Assembly: GCF_030247195.1 (NCBI RefSeq)
Contig: NC_080670.1
Span: 216,678,546 to 216,742,545, forward strand
DNA: 64,000 nt
From: Topomyia yanbarensis
Lineage: Eukaryota; Arthropoda; Insecta; Diptera; Culicidae
Direction of reading: 5' to 3'
The notes beneath the pieces are model-generated. The model ran no database searches, was not told where the DNA came from, and saw only the letters and a program-made list of their open reading frames with translations. Positions 61,575-64,000 of this stretch are shown here, one piece after another; position 1 is the first letter of the stretch, and each line of letters opens with the position of its first letter. The position numbers and the translations under genes were made by a program.

Positions 61575-63528
61575 CGTTCCACAGTGGGACCAATCTAAAA
61601 AAGGTGGGACAAAACCTATTTGAGGCCTTAGATGTCATTTTAGAGCCAACATTTCTTCGTAGGATATGTTCACAATATTATTCTGCAACTTTTTAAATAG
61701 AATATTTTGTTTTTGGACTAAAGTAGAGTACCCGAGCAAAAAAATTTTTTTCAAAAGTTGTAGAATATTATGTTTTGAATAACTTCTTCTAAGATACCAC
61801 AGACATCAGACCTCAAATTTGAGGCAAAATTGTTGTTTTTTGAAAATATGATCCAAAAATCAGTTTTTCGATATTTCCATGCTATAAACCTTAATTGATT
61901 AATTTATTATGTCCTACAAACTTGCAGGTAACACTAAAATACAACTTTTTGTTGAAGGAACTAATAACCTAAAATCAATATTTTGGCCTCTAAAACTATT
62001 TTTCATATAAATTTACTTTATTTTCATCAAAGATTTCTGTTTTTAGGTGCACTTTTGTGCAGCCAAACTTTGGCTATTCCGATACTCTATTATTCGTAGA
62101 ATAAAATTAACACTACATAGAGACAGGATATAGTTGGACGCGTTGCTTGGGTGACCATTCATGTACGACGGTTTATAACAAAAAATGTGTTTATATTATT
62201 TTTAATTTATATACATTATTAACTATTAACAAAATCTTATATTTTGCACGCACTTACAAGCATGTAGAACATATTGAGTTGATCAATTACGGTTACAATA
62301 TGGAAAAGTGAAAAAATAATATAAATTTTGAATTTAAACTGCCAAAGAACAACGATTTCAGATTAAAAAATAAATCTACTGTATGTATAAGGTATTTTTA
62401 ACAAAACTGTTCGAAATTGAATATTATACAACTTTGCTGAAGTCCTCAACCATCTAAAAAAATAGAAATGATTCAATTATGTTGTGAATATTTTTCCACA
62501 CACTTAGGTTCTATAATATCTAAGGTCTCAAATAGGTATTGTTCTACTTTTATGAATTTGTAGAACTAATCTTATTGGTTAAACTAAAGTAGAAATCCCG
62601 AACTAAAAAAAAAACAAATTTTCTTTAAATGGTGGAGGTCTTCAGCAAAGTGGTCAAATATTGTATTTGGAACAATTTTGTTGAAAATACCATTTATTTA
62701 TTTTTTGAGCCGAAATCGTTGTTCTTTGGCAGTTTAAATTCAAAATTTATATTATTTTTTCACTTTTTCATATTGTAACCGTAATTGATCAACTCAATAT
62801 ATTCTATATGCTTGTAAGTGCGTACAAAATATGAAATTTTGTTAATAGCTAATAATGTATATAAATTAAAAATAATATAAACACATTTTTTGTTATAAAT
62901 CGTCGTACATGAATAACCACCCAAACAACGCGTCCAACTATATCCTGTTTCTATGTAGTAATAATTTTATTCTACGAATAATAGGGTATCGCAATAGCCG
63001 AAGTTTGGCTGCACAAAAGTGCACCTAAAAACAGAAATCTTTGATGAAAATAGAGTAAATTTATATGAAAAATAGTTTTAGAAGCCAAAATATTGATTTT
63101 AGGTTATTAGTTCCTTCAACAAAAAGTTGTACTTTAATATTGCCTGCAAGTTTGTAGAACATATTGAATTAATCAATTAAGGTTTATAGCATGGAAAAAG
63201 CGAAAAACTGATTTTTTGGTCATATTTCCAAAAAACAACAATTTTGCCTCAAATATGAGGTCTGATGTCTGTGGTGTCTTAGAAGAAGTTATTCAAAACA
63301 TAATATTCTACAACTTTATCGAAGACATCGACCCTCTAAAACAATTTTTTGAAAAAAAATTTTTTGCTCGGGTACTCTACTTTAGTCCAACAACAAAATA
63401 TTCTATTTAAAAAGTTGCAGAATAATATTGTGAACATATCCTACGAAGAAATGTTGGCTCTAAAATGACATCTAAGGCCTCAAATAGGTTTTGTCCCGCC
63501 TTTTTTGGATTGGTCCCACTGTGCGTTC
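61575..63528. mobile_element. 1.94 kb near-palindromic element with Transib/RSS-like ends
   Basis: The element is 61580-63523, flanked by CGTTC at 61575-61579 and 63524-63528. Both ends read inward as CACAGTG, 22 bp, ACAAAACCT (left 61580-61617; right, on the minus strand, 63523-63486). The arms of about 0.88 kb are reverse complements with scattered differences, leaving about 175 bases unpaired near 62456-62630. CACAGTG ends and a 5-bp duplication are the known hallmarks of Transib transposons, the source of the RAG1 recombinase. There is no transposase frame, so it would be a non-autonomous foldback relative. The class rests on the ends only. Confidence 0.75.
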
Positions 63529-63739
63529 ACCGCAAACCTCTGCCAAAAAACATGCTTCGGGGGATGGGCCATAACTCTGACAACCTTGAATATTTATTTT
63601 AAATTAACTTGTTTTTTCTATCTTCGATAGTGCTACCAACGCACGGTCTTTCGCCTTTTCAAATAAAATTTGCATAAAGCACATTGAAAAAATCACGAAC
63701 TATCAATGTAATAAAATTTCTGAATTTGAATTATCGTGA
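63529..63739. other. No gene recognised
   Basis: Short AT-rich spacer between two inverted-repeat elements. Confidence 0.5.
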
Positions 63740-64000
63740 ATTCTAGAGAAAATTTTCAATAGGACGTAAGTAACAATGAGAGATTCTCTTTGGAGTCTTT
63801 CTCTTCTGTTCATTACTCGGCCATTTGAACGTTTACTACTCTACTCTTTGCATAATATTCTAGTAAAAACCGTCGGCTTTCGATATGTACTGGAAAATTA
63901 GTGCAAAGTGTTGTAATGACGTCGTAATAAACGAATGAGAAAGTAAACAAAGAGAGGCTCTCAATGTTACTTACGTCCAATTGAAAATTTTCTCTAGAAT
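63740..64000. mobile_element. 261-bp MITE running to the right edge
   Basis: Inverted ends of about 43 bp with two mismatches. The left starts ATTCTAGAGAAAATTTTCAA, then GGACGTAAGTAACA. The right is its complement, ending ...TCTCTAGAAT at base 64000. The target duplication cannot be read because the window ends. Confidence 0.75.

Overview
The window looks like nuclear DNA from an insect with a large, transposon-rich genome. A culicine (Aedes-like) mosquito is the best guess. The grounds are an insect-type FoxP gene with long introns, many LINE relics and short inverted-repeat elements, AT-rich spacers, and very little coding sequence in 64 kb. The species is inference; the sequence itself shows only the gene family and repeat content.

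The one gene identified with confidence is FoxP, on the minus strand. It has a C2H2 zinc finger/leucine zipper exon (39867-40454) and two short exons for the first half of the forkhead domain (39714-39790, 39556-39657). Two alternative exons then encode the second half: a proximal one (38972-39373) and a distal one about 8.8 kb further on (30414-30797). Both start with the same helix-3 core, both follow an acceptor AG in the same phase, and each ends in its own stop, so they are mutually exclusive last exons. They differ at a DNA-contact residue (His versus Thr) and only the distal one adds an AT-hook-like tail. A probable 5' untranslated exon lies at about 57240-58130, giving a first intron of about 17 kb. 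The exon(s) coding the N-terminus were not found.

On the plus strand, the left end holds a probable terminal exon with a long A-rich 3' UTR (2027 to about 4830), a candidate first exon (12779-13067) and an orphan 3'-UTR-like A-rich block (20480-21620). None of these could be assigned to a known protein.

The rest is repeats. A 4.7 kb satellite (14521-19256) is built from a 25-bp monomer and a 17-bp variant, starts with a perfect long inverted repeat, and shows kilobase-scale internal duplications. Decayed LINE copies lie at 8530-9650 (minus), 19930-20160, 24960-27060 and 34860-35755 (plus). A pogo-like transposase remnant sits at 28630-29054. The FoxP introns carry many inverted-repeat elements: 31070-31150, 32023-32545, 33485-33736, 35882-36389, 36435-36521, 37340-37470 (TTAA target, piggyBac-like) and 48040-48950 (9-bp target duplication, Mutator-like, modular).

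To the right of FoxP lie a 1.7 kb TA-flanked element with an internal minisatellite (58521-60236) and a 1.9 kb near-palindromic element (61580-63523). The latter has ends reading CACAGTG, a 22-bp spacer and ACAAAACC, with a 5-bp target duplication. That is the pattern of Transib transposons and RAG recombination signals. A further element is cut by the right edge (63740-64000). No tRNA, rRNA or CRISPR array was seen.
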